The notes under the pieces are model-generated. The model did not search any database and had not been told where the DNA came from. It worked only from the letters and a program-made list of their open reading frames with translations. From Candidatus Sigynarchaeota archaeon (GTDB lineage: Archaea > Asgardarchaeota > Jordarchaeia > Jordarchaeales > Jordarchaeaceae): a stretch of DNA of 5,867 nt. The stretch lies in the NCBI GenBank assembly GCA_030587505.1, contig JAUQYY010000326.1, positions 1-5,867 of the forward strand, read 5' to 3'. The stretch's first letter is position 1. Every line of letters begins with the position of its first letter. Shown piece after piece: positions 1 through 5,481 of this stretch. Made by a program: the position numbers and the translations under genes.

Positions 1-34
1 GTGTGAATCGTTTGTGTACGGCTTCCCTCTTTTT

Positions 35-40
35 GAGGTG
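35..40 (+). promoter_or_regulatory. Shine-Dalgarno site deciding the M48 start
   Basis: GAGGTG lies 8 bases before a TTG at 49 but only 2 bases before an in-frame TTG at 43. Normal spacing favours the start at 49. The 42 bases before the gene show no clear TATA box, so its promoter may lie outside the window. Confidence 0.5.
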
Positions 41-48
41 TATTGTTT

Positions 49-1500
49 TTGATTAGAAGGTTAGGTTTTCGCAAAGTAGTCGAGTACACCATTGACACTG
101 AGGCTACACCGGCAAACCTGAGATACCTCCCAGAGTTCCTGGAAAAGTATTATCTCTCCCGGTACGCGGGCTACCGCAATTTCAGAGACGTGTACACGTA
201 CTATCACGGCGGCAGGTACTGTTTAACCTACCGGGTGTACATACCCAAAACCGGAGAGTACGTTGAGGTAACAGTCGAGGCAGGGACTCCCATAAGGCTG
301 AGAATGAGGCCCAGCAGCCCGTATATCCCTAAGCGTTTCCTCGATGAGCTGTACGAGGACACCGTATTAATGGTCCAGGTCTTCGAGGAGCAGGTACGCA
401 ACATAACCCTCTACTTCGCATACATCTACGGAGAGAAAATGGTTCCCGAAACGAGCGAGGCTAACAGGTGGGTTGAAATCCTCTTCTCTCGGAGCATGAC
501 TGGAATATTCTTCCTCTTCATTGCGTTAAGCTACCTCTTTCTAGTCGTGTTCCAGTTCTACGGTCCAATAGTTCTGGCAATCGTGTTACTACTGTTCTCA
601 GTCTTCTCCGGCAGGTTAGTGGCCAGGGGTGACTGGGTGATCACCGAAGATAGACAGGAAGTAATCCTCCTACAGTACAGCCTCACCCTCGAAGAGTACA
701 GACGGTTTCTGAGAACAAACGTGGAAAAGATTCCCGAAATCAGGGAGAAAATCTTCGAAACCATTGTTTCCGCGGGTAAGGAGCTTACCTGCGAACTCGC
801 CGAGAAAGTATTCCTAGACTACGGCATCGACTGCCAACCAGACAGGCTCTCGGTGAAAATCGTAAACGTCTGGAAACTCGTAAAAGAGGCTGCCGACCGC
901 TTCAAGTTATCCATGCCCAAAATAGTGGTCGCAAACACAGAGATAGCCAACGCCGCGGCGATGGGTCCCTCCCCACGCCTCGGGGCTATGATAATCACAA
1001 CGGGAATCATGCAACAACTCCAAGACGAGGAACTGCTTGGCGTCATCGGCCACGAGCTGAGCCACCTCAAATCACACGACCCAATCGTAATGTTCGGCCT
1101 AGTTATCCTAGAGTTCCTAATCCGTTTCTACATTCTGGGTTCCCTCCTCTTCGTGTGGGGCTACATCAGCTTCTTCGCATACCTCATCGTCGCCTTCGGC
1201 CTCATCATCGGTCTGGGAAAAGTTTTCGAAGCCCGCTGCGATCTAGACTCCGCAAAGTACATCGGAAACCCAAAAGCCCTAGCCCAGGGACTAAGAAAAA
1301 TAGCCTTCAAAAAACTGCTCCCCATCTACAAGCGGGAACCAGTGTACCGAAGAATACGGCAACTAGAATGGCTAACGTTCGACCCACACCCACCCGCATA
1401 CTTCCGAATAAACCGGCTAGAAAACCTCACCGAACCAATAAAGGAACACACCTTCTGGGCGTCACTAAAAGACTGCATCACGGGATTCCTAAACCCCTAA
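49..1500 (+). CDS. M48-family (HtpX/Ste24-like) membrane zinc metallopeptidase
   Basis: This is a membrane-anchored zinc endopeptidase of family M48, 483 residues from the TTG at 49. Members of the family degrade misfolded membrane proteins or process proteins at the membrane; the substrate here is unknown. The zinc site is HELSH at residues 335-339, with E394 in FEARCD as the likely third ligand and D398 four residues on. Other M48 landmarks are the NAAAMG segment (N301-G306) followed by a TTGIM stretch, and the HPP box near residue 447 before the final helix. Hydrophobic segments lie at about 152-170 and 172-188, and again at about 346-364 and 372-390 after the zinc motif. The first ~148 residues form a soluble, tyrosine-rich domain that standard HtpX lacks; I do not recognise it. 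The membrane segments, active site and C-terminus are all present, so it looks functional. The next gene on this strand is 300 bases away, so it is probably a separate transcription unit. Confidence 0.9.
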   Translation: MIRRLGFRKVVEYTIDTEATPANLRYLPEFLEKYYLSRYAGYRNFRDVYTYYHGGRYCLTYRVYIPKTGEYVEVTVEAGTPIRLRMRPSSPYIPKRFLDELYEDTVLMVQVFEEQVRNITLYFAYIYGEKMVPETSEANRWVEILFSRSMTGIFFLFIALSYLFLVVFQFYGPIVLAIVLLLFSVFSGRLVARGDWVITEDRQEVILLQYSLTLEEYRRFLRTNVEKIPEIREKIFETIVSAGKELTCELAEKVFLDYGIDCQPDRLSVKIVNVWKLVKEAADRFKLSMPKIVVANTEIANAAAMGPSPRLGAMIITTGIMQQLQDEELLGVIGHELSHLKSHDPIVMFGLVILEFLIRFYILGSLLFVWGYISFFAYLIVAFGLIIGLGKVFEARCDLDSAKYIGNPKALAQGLRKIAFKKLLPIYKREPVYRRIRQLEWLTFDPHPPAYFRINRLENLTEPIKEHTFWASLKDCITGFLNP

Positions 1501-1614
1501 CACCAGTAATTTCTGCACGCAGCAAAATCCATTCTTTTCTTGAAAAAGATTGTTTAAATGCTTAAGATGTGGTCTGGAAGCTCACAGAGAACGCTGTTGG
1601 TTGCGTAAATATAA

Positions 1615-1710
1615 AGCTCGCTCAGGAAGGGGGAGTCGTTAACGGGGCTGTGGCAAGCCCTCTTCTCTTTGAAACAGGAACCTCACACGCTTCAGCGTGA
1701 GAGGATGTCA
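1615..1710 (+). mobile_element. Relic of an IS200/IS605-type right end (TnpB tail and end hairpin)
   Basis: An open frame following the stop at 1612-1614 includes the peptide FSLKQEPHTLQRERMS from about 1663. This resembles the C-terminal tail of archaeal TnpB (OrfB) proteins, which often end in a KQE-(P/A) segment lying over a hairpin. The hairpin is present at 1681-1704 and is followed by GAGGATGTCA, a form I associate with IS605-type right ends. In intact elements this part is transcribed as the 3' part of the guide (omega/reRNA). No transposase body, no left end and no TnpA are visible, so at most a remnant survives. The call rests on pattern memory, not on alignment. Confidence 0.4.
1681..1704 (+). 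repeat. Imperfect inverted repeat (end hairpin of the IS-like relic)
   Basis: CCTCACACGC and GCGTGAGAGG flank a TTCA loop. Nine of the ten pairs are complementary, with a single A-A mismatch. The position just inside the presumed right boundary fits an IS200/IS605 subterminal hairpin. No T-run follows, so it does not look like an intrinsic terminator. Confidence 0.55.
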
Positions 1711-1751
1711 GAAGTCCACTCCGTAGGATGCTTCGAAGAATATTCCAATAC

Positions 1752-1764
1752 CCTTAATTAATTC
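1752..1764 (+). promoter_or_regulatory. Candidate TATA region of sir2
   Basis: An AT-rich core, with TTAATTAA at 1754-1761, sits about 45-50 bases before the sir2 start. That leaves room for a short leader carrying the Shine-Dalgarno site. The assignment is by composition and distance only. Confidence 0.3.
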
Positions 1765-1793
1765 AAAAAATAAATTTCATAATGAACACTTCA

Positions 1794-1799
1794 AGGAGG
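1794..1799 (+). promoter_or_regulatory. Shine-Dalgarno site deciding the sir2 start
   Basis: A perfect AGGAGG ends one base before the ATG at 1801 but 7 bases before an in-frame TTG at 1807. A one-base spacer is too short for normal initiation. The TTG at 1807 is therefore preferred, in line with the 8-base spacers of the two other plus-strand genes. Confidence 0.55.
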
Positions 1800-1806
1800 A
1801 ATGTCA

Positions 1807-2586
1807 TTGTCATTCTCCGCAAAAGATGTAGAAAGGGTTGCTGAACTTATAAGCAAGTCCTCCTACCTTGTCGCCTTCACCGGTGCAGGTATTTCAACCG
1901 AATCCGGGCTACCGGACTACAGGGGTCCAGAAGGAGTATGGACACTTAGAGCCAAGGGTTTAAAACCCAAACTACCAACGAAGCCCTGGGACCAAATCGA
2001 GCCAAACCCGGGTCACTACGCCCTAGTCGAACTCTACAAAATGGGCAAACTGAAATATCTCATATCACAGAACGTTGACAACCTCCACATCAAATCGGGC
2101 ATTCCTCCAGAAATCCTCGCCGAGCTTCACGGCAACTACACAATCATGAAATGCCTAGCCTGCGACGCTCGCTTCACAAAACAAGAAATAGGCTGGAACG
2201 ACCTGCTGCACGGCAAAGGCTACCGAACCCAGAATCCACTCCCCAACCAGCCGAAATGCCCAAAATGCGGCGGAAGAATCATCTCATCCGTAGTAAACTT
2301 CGGCGACCCGATGCCGGAGCGCGAAATGGCCGAGGCCCTAAAACAAGCACAGAGATGCGACCTAATGCTGGTAATAGGATCCTCCCTCACCGTGTCTCCC
2401 GCCAACCAGTTCCCGCTCATCGCAAAAAGACGCGGAGCAAAAATAGTAATCATCAACATGGGCGAAACACAACTAGAAGAAATCGCAGACATAAGAATCC
2501 ACGCCAAAACCGGAGAATTCCTCCCCAAAGTAATAGACAAAATAAAAAGCAGCACACACGCCCCCACCTCTGCGAATTTTCCCTAA
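1807..2586 (+). CDS. Sir2-family NAD-dependent protein deacylase (sirtuin)
   Basis: The enzyme removes acyl groups from lysines using NAD, giving nicotinamide and O-acyl-ADP-ribose; it acts in the cytoplasm. It has 259 residues from TTG 1807 (261 from ATG 1801), a normal length for a single-domain prokaryotic sirtuin. Motifs appear in order: TGAGISTESGLPDYRG at 25-40 (NAD binding), QNVDNLH at 88-94, and catalytic H108 in ELHG. The zinc ribbon is C116-x2-C119 and C151-x2-C154, then come VVNFGDPMP from 162, GSS at 191-193 and the INMGE loop at 216-220. All catalytic and zinc residues are present. The last 12 residues, after the KIK segment, are Pro/Ala/Thr/Ser-rich and unlike the shorter SVK ending of the partial copy at 4561-4650, so this C-terminus may be altered. 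It lies upstream of an acyl-CoA synthetase gene, with a 523-base gap and separate promoter signals. Known archaeal substrates include Alba, but the target here is unknown. Confidence 0.95.
   Translation: MSFSAKDVERVAELISKSSYLVAFTGAGISTESGLPDYRGPEGVWTLRAKGLKPKLPTKPWDQIEPNPGHYALVELYKMGKLKYLISQNVDNLHIKSGIPPEILAELHGNYTIMKCLACDARFTKQEIGWNDLLHGKGYRTQNPLPNQPKCPKCGGRIISSVVNFGDPMPEREMAEALKQAQRCDLMLVIGSSLTVSPANQFPLIAKRRGAKIVIINMGETQLEEIADIRIHAKTGEFLPKVIDKIKSSTHAPTSANFP
2476..2550 (+). repeat. Upstream copy of a 75-base direct repeat (sir2 C-terminal segment)
   Basis: These 75 bases, inside the intact sir2, match 4567-4641 at 70 positions by eye and without gaps. The copies are in the same orientation, 2091 bases apart, and enclose the acyl-CoA synthetase gene. 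Similarity stops abruptly on both sides. Recombination between such repeats could delete the intervening gene. Confidence 0.9.
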
Positions 2587-2843
2587 AAACACCCCTAGAT
2601 CCCCCGAAGACACAACACGCGAACCCGAAATCCCCAAGCGCACGTTACCAAAAGTTGCACTACGCCCACAGCTGGTTACCCGTAGAAAAAAGAGAAGGAG
2701 CAAACATATTAAACTTTCTTTCACCACAAAGCCCAATGAACGCAGACAAAGAAAAAGGGAGTAACGGCCGTTTCTGCTCTCGATCGAAGCTGGTGAGCGC
2801 CAAATAATCTGGGACGAGACCGTTATGACGCGCGGTCGGGAAA
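2587..2843 (+). other. Spacer after sir2 with no recognised gene
   Basis: No convincing coding region is seen. The first ~110 bases keep the A/C-rich, T-poor composition of the end of sir2, so the gene may once have extended further. AACGGCCGTT at 2763-2772 is a 10-base perfect palindrome. A 23-codon ATG frame at 2736-2807 has no support. No tRNA, CRISPR or clear terminator is visible. Confidence 0.4.
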
Positions 2844-3014
2844 GTGGTGGAGGCCGGGTCAGAAGATGATGTACGAAAGTATCTAACACCTCTGAGGAGC
2901 TTTGATCGGAGTGCTGAAGCTTCACCAGTAGAGGTCTTAGTTGCGGAAAAGGGTGTCAGAAAAGCTTACGAAGAGTTATTGAAAAGGCAAGTCAGCATAC
3001 GCGTATTTTATTAA
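2844..3014 (+). CDS. Possible small orphan protein or gene fragment, 56 residues
   Basis: A GTG-initiated frame encodes a hydrophilic, charged 56-residue peptide. It contains VVEAGSEDDVRKYLTPL near the start and a predicted helix, VAEKGVRKAYEELLKRQ, near the end. The first part faintly recalls short ferredoxin-like-fold domains of the DUF3303/GYD type, which often carry a (V/E)-EA-xS-x-(E/D)-x-V-x-K-x-(L/F) segment. This is recollection only. No good Shine-Dalgarno site precedes the GTG, and the in-frame stop at 2826-2828 limits extension upstream, so it may be the 3' remnant of a larger lost gene. The stop lies 95 bases before the acyl-CoA synthetase start, overlapping the presumed promoter zone. 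Its amino-acid pattern looks coding, with several T-ending and G-ending codons unlike the sequence just before it. Confidence 0.35.
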   Translation: MVEAGSEDDVRKYLTPLRSFDRSAEASPVEVLVAEKGVRKAYEELLKRQVSIRVFY

Positions 3015-3027
3015 TGCCTCTGTTTTC

Positions 3028-3042
3028 GTTAATTTTATTAGA
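3028..3042 (+). promoter_or_regulatory. Candidate TATA region of the acyl-CoA synthetase gene
   Basis: GTTAATTTTATTAG resembles an archaeal TATA element and lies about 70 bases before the GTG start. A transcript begun about 25 bases downstream would carry a leader of ~45 bases with the Shine-Dalgarno sites. Another AT-rich stretch at 3003-3014 is a weaker alternative. Confidence 0.3.
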
Positions 3043-3081
3043 ATAGCGTACCTTGATTCATCTCACGTAAGGACAGAGGAG

Positions 3082-3101
3082 AGGAGGAACTTTCAAGGAG
3101 G
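3082..3101 (+). promoter_or_regulatory. Tandem Shine-Dalgarno sites of the acyl-CoA synthetase gene
   Basis: AGGAGG occurs twice, at 3082-3087 and 3096-3101. The second lies 8 bases before GTG 3110 and fixes that start. The first has no start codon at a suitable distance; it may be a standby site or chance. Confidence 0.6.
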
Positions 3102-3109
3102 AACAAACA

Positions 3110-4525
3110 GTGAGTTCTGCATCACTAGATTTATTTTTCAACCCCAAAACGGTAGCCCTCATCGGCGCTTCAGAAAACCAATTCAAATCGGGAGGGATGT
3201 TTCTCCATAGCTTCATTACCTGTGAATTGAAAAGTGAGTTGTTCTTGGTTAATCCAAGGGGAGGAGAAATTCGAGGTCTTAAGGTGTATCCAAGCGTGCT
3301 AGACGTTCCGGAAGAAATTGATTTGGCCATAATTACGGTACCCGCTTCAGTTACACCAAAAACCGTCGAAGACTGCTCCAAGAAGGGAGCCAAATTCATC
3401 GTGGTTCACGCCGCCGGGTTCGGAGAAATAGGGGATGAAGGTAAAGAGTTGGAGGAAGAGATGACGAGAATCGCCAGAAGAGGAGGATCCCGCATCATCG
3501 GCCCAAACTGCATGGGTATATACTGTCCAGAAGCAGGACTCAACACGGTTGTTCCCTACATCGAAGGATTAACCGAAGAAAGCGGAGACGTTGCTCTCGT
3601 CGCCCAGAGCGGCTGGGTTTGCGAGTTCATCATACTCATAGGCTACGAGCGCGGACTCCGCTTCAGCAAAGTCGTAAGCATCGGAAACCAATCCGACCTA
3701 ACATTCGTTGACTTCCTCGAATATCTCGGCTCAGACCCAAAGACCAGCATTATTTCCGCATACCTTGAAGGAGTGAAAAAAGGCCAAGAACTCATCGACA
3801 CGGCGAGGAAAGTCTCAAGGCACAAACCCGTCATAATCTGGAAAGCCGGAACAACAAGAGCCGGAACCAAAGCCATAGCATCCCACACCGGCTCACTGGC
3901 AGGCGACTACCAGATTCACCAAGCAGTCTTCAACCAGACAGGAATCATCACAGCACACGGTGCAGAAGAACTACTAGACCTACTAATAGCCTTCAAATCC
4001 CCATACCTACCAGAGGGAAACAAGGTTGGAATAATAGTAGGAGCCGGAGGAGCCGGCGTCGCCGCCGCAGACGCCTGCGAAAAACTCGGCCTCGAGGTCG
4101 CAAACCTACCAGAAGAAATCCAACTAGAACTAAAAGACCTTCTAAGAGGAGTAATTCCACCATTCTCAGGCGTCTCCAACCCCGTTGACCTAGTCTGGCT
4201 CCCCACAGGACAAGCATCCAATATTCACCCACAGATGATCCAAATCATGTCCAAGTCAGTCGACGCCTTCATGATCTTCGCCTACGACCCCTTCACCACA
4301 CTCATCCGCGAAATCCTCGCCGAAAATTACCGCTCAGAAATACTAAAAACCATGGAAAAGATTAAGAAACCACTGGTATTCGTAGCCCCCCACCCATCCA
4401 GGCAGCTAGACACCAGCCCATGGACCAAAAAAGGACTGCCGGTCTACCCAACACCCGAAAGAGCAGCAAAGGCGCTCTCAGCCCTAACCCAACGCCGCCG
4501 ATTCCTCGAAAAACCGGAAAAATAA
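3110..4525 (+). CDS. Acyl-CoA synthetase (NDP-forming), alpha-subunit type
   Basis: The protein resembles the alpha subunit of ADP-forming acetyl/acyl-CoA synthetase (acyl-CoA + ADP + Pi to acid + ATP + CoA), a cytoplasmic energy-conserving enzyme of archaea. Its 471 residues match stand-alone alpha subunits of about 460. Domain order is a CoA-binding Rossmann domain (about 8-105, with ALIGAS at 16-21), a succinyl-CoA-ligase-like domain with GPNCMG at 131-136 and AQSG at 165-168, the phosphorylated-histidine motif SHTGSLAG with H259, and a third domain with GIIVGAGGAGV from 307 and NPVDL at 357-361. The active-site His is kept. AQSGWV and GNQSDL differ from the SQSGA and GNKAD I expect of acetate-specific enzymes, so the acyl substrate is uncertain. 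No ATP-grasp beta subunit is in the window, so it must be encoded elsewhere or the protein does something else. It is bracketed by an intact sir2 and a sir2 fragment. The GTG start has a strong Shine-Dalgarno site. Confidence 0.88.
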   Translation: MSSASLDLFFNPKTVALIGASENQFKSGGMFLHSFITCELKSELFLVNPRGGEIRGLKVYPSVLDVPEEIDLAIITVPASVTPKTVEDCSKKGAKFIVVHAAGFGEIGDEGKELEEEMTRIARRGGSRIIGPNCMGIYCPEAGLNTVVPYIEGLTEESGDVALVAQSGWVCEFIILIGYERGLRFSKVVSIGNQSDLTFVDFLEYLGSDPKTSIISAYLEGVKKGQELIDTARKVSRHKPVIIWKAGTTRAGTKAIASHTGSLAGDYQIHQAVFNQTGIITAHGAEELLDLLIAFKSPYLPEGNKVGIIVGAGGAGVAAADACEKLGLEVANLPEEIQLELKDLLRGVIPPFSGVSNPVDLVWLPTGQASNIHPQMIQIMSKSVDAFMIFAYDPFTTLIREILAENYRSEILKTMEKIKKPLVFVAPHPSRQLDTSPWTKKGLPVYPTPERAAKALSALTQRRRFLEKPEK

Positions 4526-4560
4526 TTTGATTAAAAAGAACACCAGCATCCAATTCAGGC

Positions 4561-4650
4561 TCTCTCGAAGAAATCGCAGACGTAAGAATCCACGCCAAAA
4601 CCGGAGAATTCCTCCCCAAAGTGGTAGAAAAAATAAAGAGCGTTAAATGA
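4561..4650 (+). pseudogene. C-terminal fragment of a second Sir2 deacylase
   Basis: The frame reads SLEEIADVRIHAKTGEFLPK and then VVEKIKSVK before a TGA stop. It corresponds to the last part of the Rossmann domain of the intact Sir2 (from about residue 223). Identity to 2476-2550 is 70 of 75 bases, and of the differing residues I to V and D to E are conservative. No start codon precedes it: an in-frame TGA lies at 4528-4530, just after the synthetase stop, and none of the NAD-binding or zinc motifs exist. It therefore cannot be a working enzyme. It begins 35 bases after the synthetase gene, where a co-transcribed sir2 would sit. Its clean SVK ending may be closer to the ancestral C-terminus than the long tail of the intact gene. 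It arose either by loss of a tandem copy or by partial duplication. Confidence 0.85.
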
Positions 4651-4709
4651 CCCCCGCCGCCAAACACGGACGAGCAGCGCTCACACACCAAGAACTCGCG
4701 GAACGGCGC

Positions 4710-4725
4710 TAGCAAGCGCTTGCTA
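4710..4725. repeat. 16-base perfect palindrome
   Basis: TAGCAAGCGCTTGCTA equals its own reverse complement. It could be a dimeric protein-binding site or a small cruciform. Its place in a convergent spacer argues against an operator for the flanking genes. Confidence 0.7.
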
Positions 4726-4742
4726 AACCCTCCGAATGTTCC

Positions 4743-4775
4743 GTTGCCATAGAGGATTACCCCTTCGGTGGCAAC
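4743..4775. repeat. Inverted repeat, 7-base arms
   Basis: GTTGCCA at 4743-4749 and TGGCAAC at 4769-4775 can pair around a 19-base loop. There is no adjacent T-run on either strand. It may be a transcript-end structure for the converging genes, or chance in GC-rich DNA. Confidence 0.45.
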
Positions 4776-4951
4776 CCTTTCGATGAACGGAGAGCCGAAC
4801 CCCGAATACCTCCCAAGTTTTTCTCTACTCAGCTACAGGTGGCGACCTACTGCCTCCCCAGGAACGGGGTGAGAACCCTCCTCAGGCCACGGATGGAGAA
4901 CCTCCGCCTGGAAAACATACCACCAAGCCCATAAGCCATATACCCGCTACA

Positions 4952-5481
4952 TCACGCCGCGTGTGGTGGGTCCCGCCGTACGCGTTCGAGAATTTCTATA
5001 AAATTTTTGAACGTTTCAGACTTGGCTATAGCTTCTTTGATGTCCACTTCTTTTGCTAATCTTTTGTAGATTTCGGGGCTCTTAACGTAATGTTTTCCCT
5101 TTTTCTGCATGAGTTCCTTGAGTTCCTCTTCCGGGTTTAGTATTTCTTCTGAATTGTTTACAGAGAGCCCCGCAAGGATCCATGATTCTATGCTTCTTTT
5201 GACGATGATGACCTGTGATTGTAATCCTTGGCTTTCAAGTTGTCTGATTTTGCTTGCTAGTTTGTTTATAAGGGTGGTTGTTTCTCTACCGCTCTATGGA
5301 GGTCTTTAAGTACTATGGCCTTGCTAAATTCCCCCATTAAGGCTTTTAGAAGGCGGCTTGCTCTTTCTGGTCTGTTTCCTCTCATAATGCGTACTTTACA
5401 TGGAACTTGAAGTTTTTCGACGATGCCTTCAATAAAACCTTTGTCGGTTAAGCCTTCAACTATTATTAAGGTGCTGTTCAT
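4952..5481 (-). pseudogene. TOPRIM-like partner of the ATPase, interrupted by one frameshift
   Basis: The start is the ATG at 5481, overlapping the ATPase stop as ATGA, so the two genes are translationally coupled. The first frame gives 63 residues, from MNSTLIIVEG to IVLKDLHR. It then runs into 15 out-of-phase codons and a stop at 5266-5268. Shifting phase near 5293-5295 (as if one base were missing) restores a frame open to the TGA at 4952-4954, giving 113 more residues and 176 in total. TOPRIM-like features are E9 in IIVEGLTD with D13, D60 in VLKDLH, and a downstream RSIESWILAG segment (in the second frame) that resembles the IE-x-W-x-LA motif of DUF3226/DUF4276-like proteins. TOPRIM proteins cleave or rejoin nucleic acid with Mg ions; paired with an OLD/RecF-type ATPase they often form anti-phage effectors. 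No slippery site is obvious, so mutation or an assembly error is likelier than programmed frameshifting. Confidence 0.75.

Larger units (their letters stand above)
4651..4951. other. GC-rich convergent spacer with palindromes, no recognised gene
   Basis: This segment lies between the converging Sir2 fragment (+) and TOPRIM-like gene (-). It is more GC-rich than the gene that follows. Two unlinked minus-strand stretches read like coding remnants: 4651-4832, containing FIERVATEGVILYGNGTFGG, and about 4850-4945, containing RRRFSIRGLRRVLTPFLG before a stop. Neither has a start that I can defend, and I recognise neither. Approximate repeats built on GAGAACC..CC occur at about 4870-4910. I tested by eye for tRNA, SRP RNA and RNase P RNA cores and found none. 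Confidence 0.4.

Noticed and set aside
1155..1565. Open frame of 136 codons in another phase of the M48 gene
   Set aside because: It is a shadow of the A/C-rich 3' half of the M48 gene, giving a His/Pro/Arg/Lys-rich peptide with no domain logic.
2151..2807. 218-codon plus-strand frame across the end of sir2
   Set aside because: It overlaps the catalytic and zinc part of Sir2 in another phase and is extremely Arg/Asn/Lys/Pro-rich, as expected of a shadow frame. Its extension past sir2 has no independent support.
2473..2925. 150-codon open frame on the minus strand
   Set aside because: Half of it is antisense to the end of sir2, where the T-poor plus strand removes stop codons from the other strand. 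It has no ribosome site and its composition (long Leu/Phe and Gly/Val runs) is that of an antisense artefact.
4552..4650. CRISPR-like or tandem repeat involving the 75-base repeat
   Set aside because: There are only two copies, 2.1 kb apart, and both read as Sir2 protein in frame; this is a gene duplication remnant, not an array.
4362..4832. Minus-strand frame running from the spacer through the end of the synthetase gene
   Set aside because: The part below 4650 is antisense to the synthetase and Sir2 fragment, and T depletion of the plus strand explains its openness. Only the 4651-4832 portion is kept, as unexplained debris.
4651..4951. tRNA, SRP RNA or RNase P RNA gene
   Set aside because: Several GGTTC-like and hairpin pieces occur, but no cloverleaf, no SRP helix-8 core and no RNase P conserved regions could be assembled on either strand.
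5266..5300. Programmed ribosomal frameshift in the TOPRIM-like gene
   Set aside because: No homopolymer or X-XXY-YYZ slippery heptamer is present at the junction and no strong downstream stem was seen. A mutation or assembly error is simpler.
5109..5309. Small plus-strand ORF
   Set aside because: It is antisense to the restored frame of the TOPRIM-like gene and is Ser/Leu-rich without a ribosome site.
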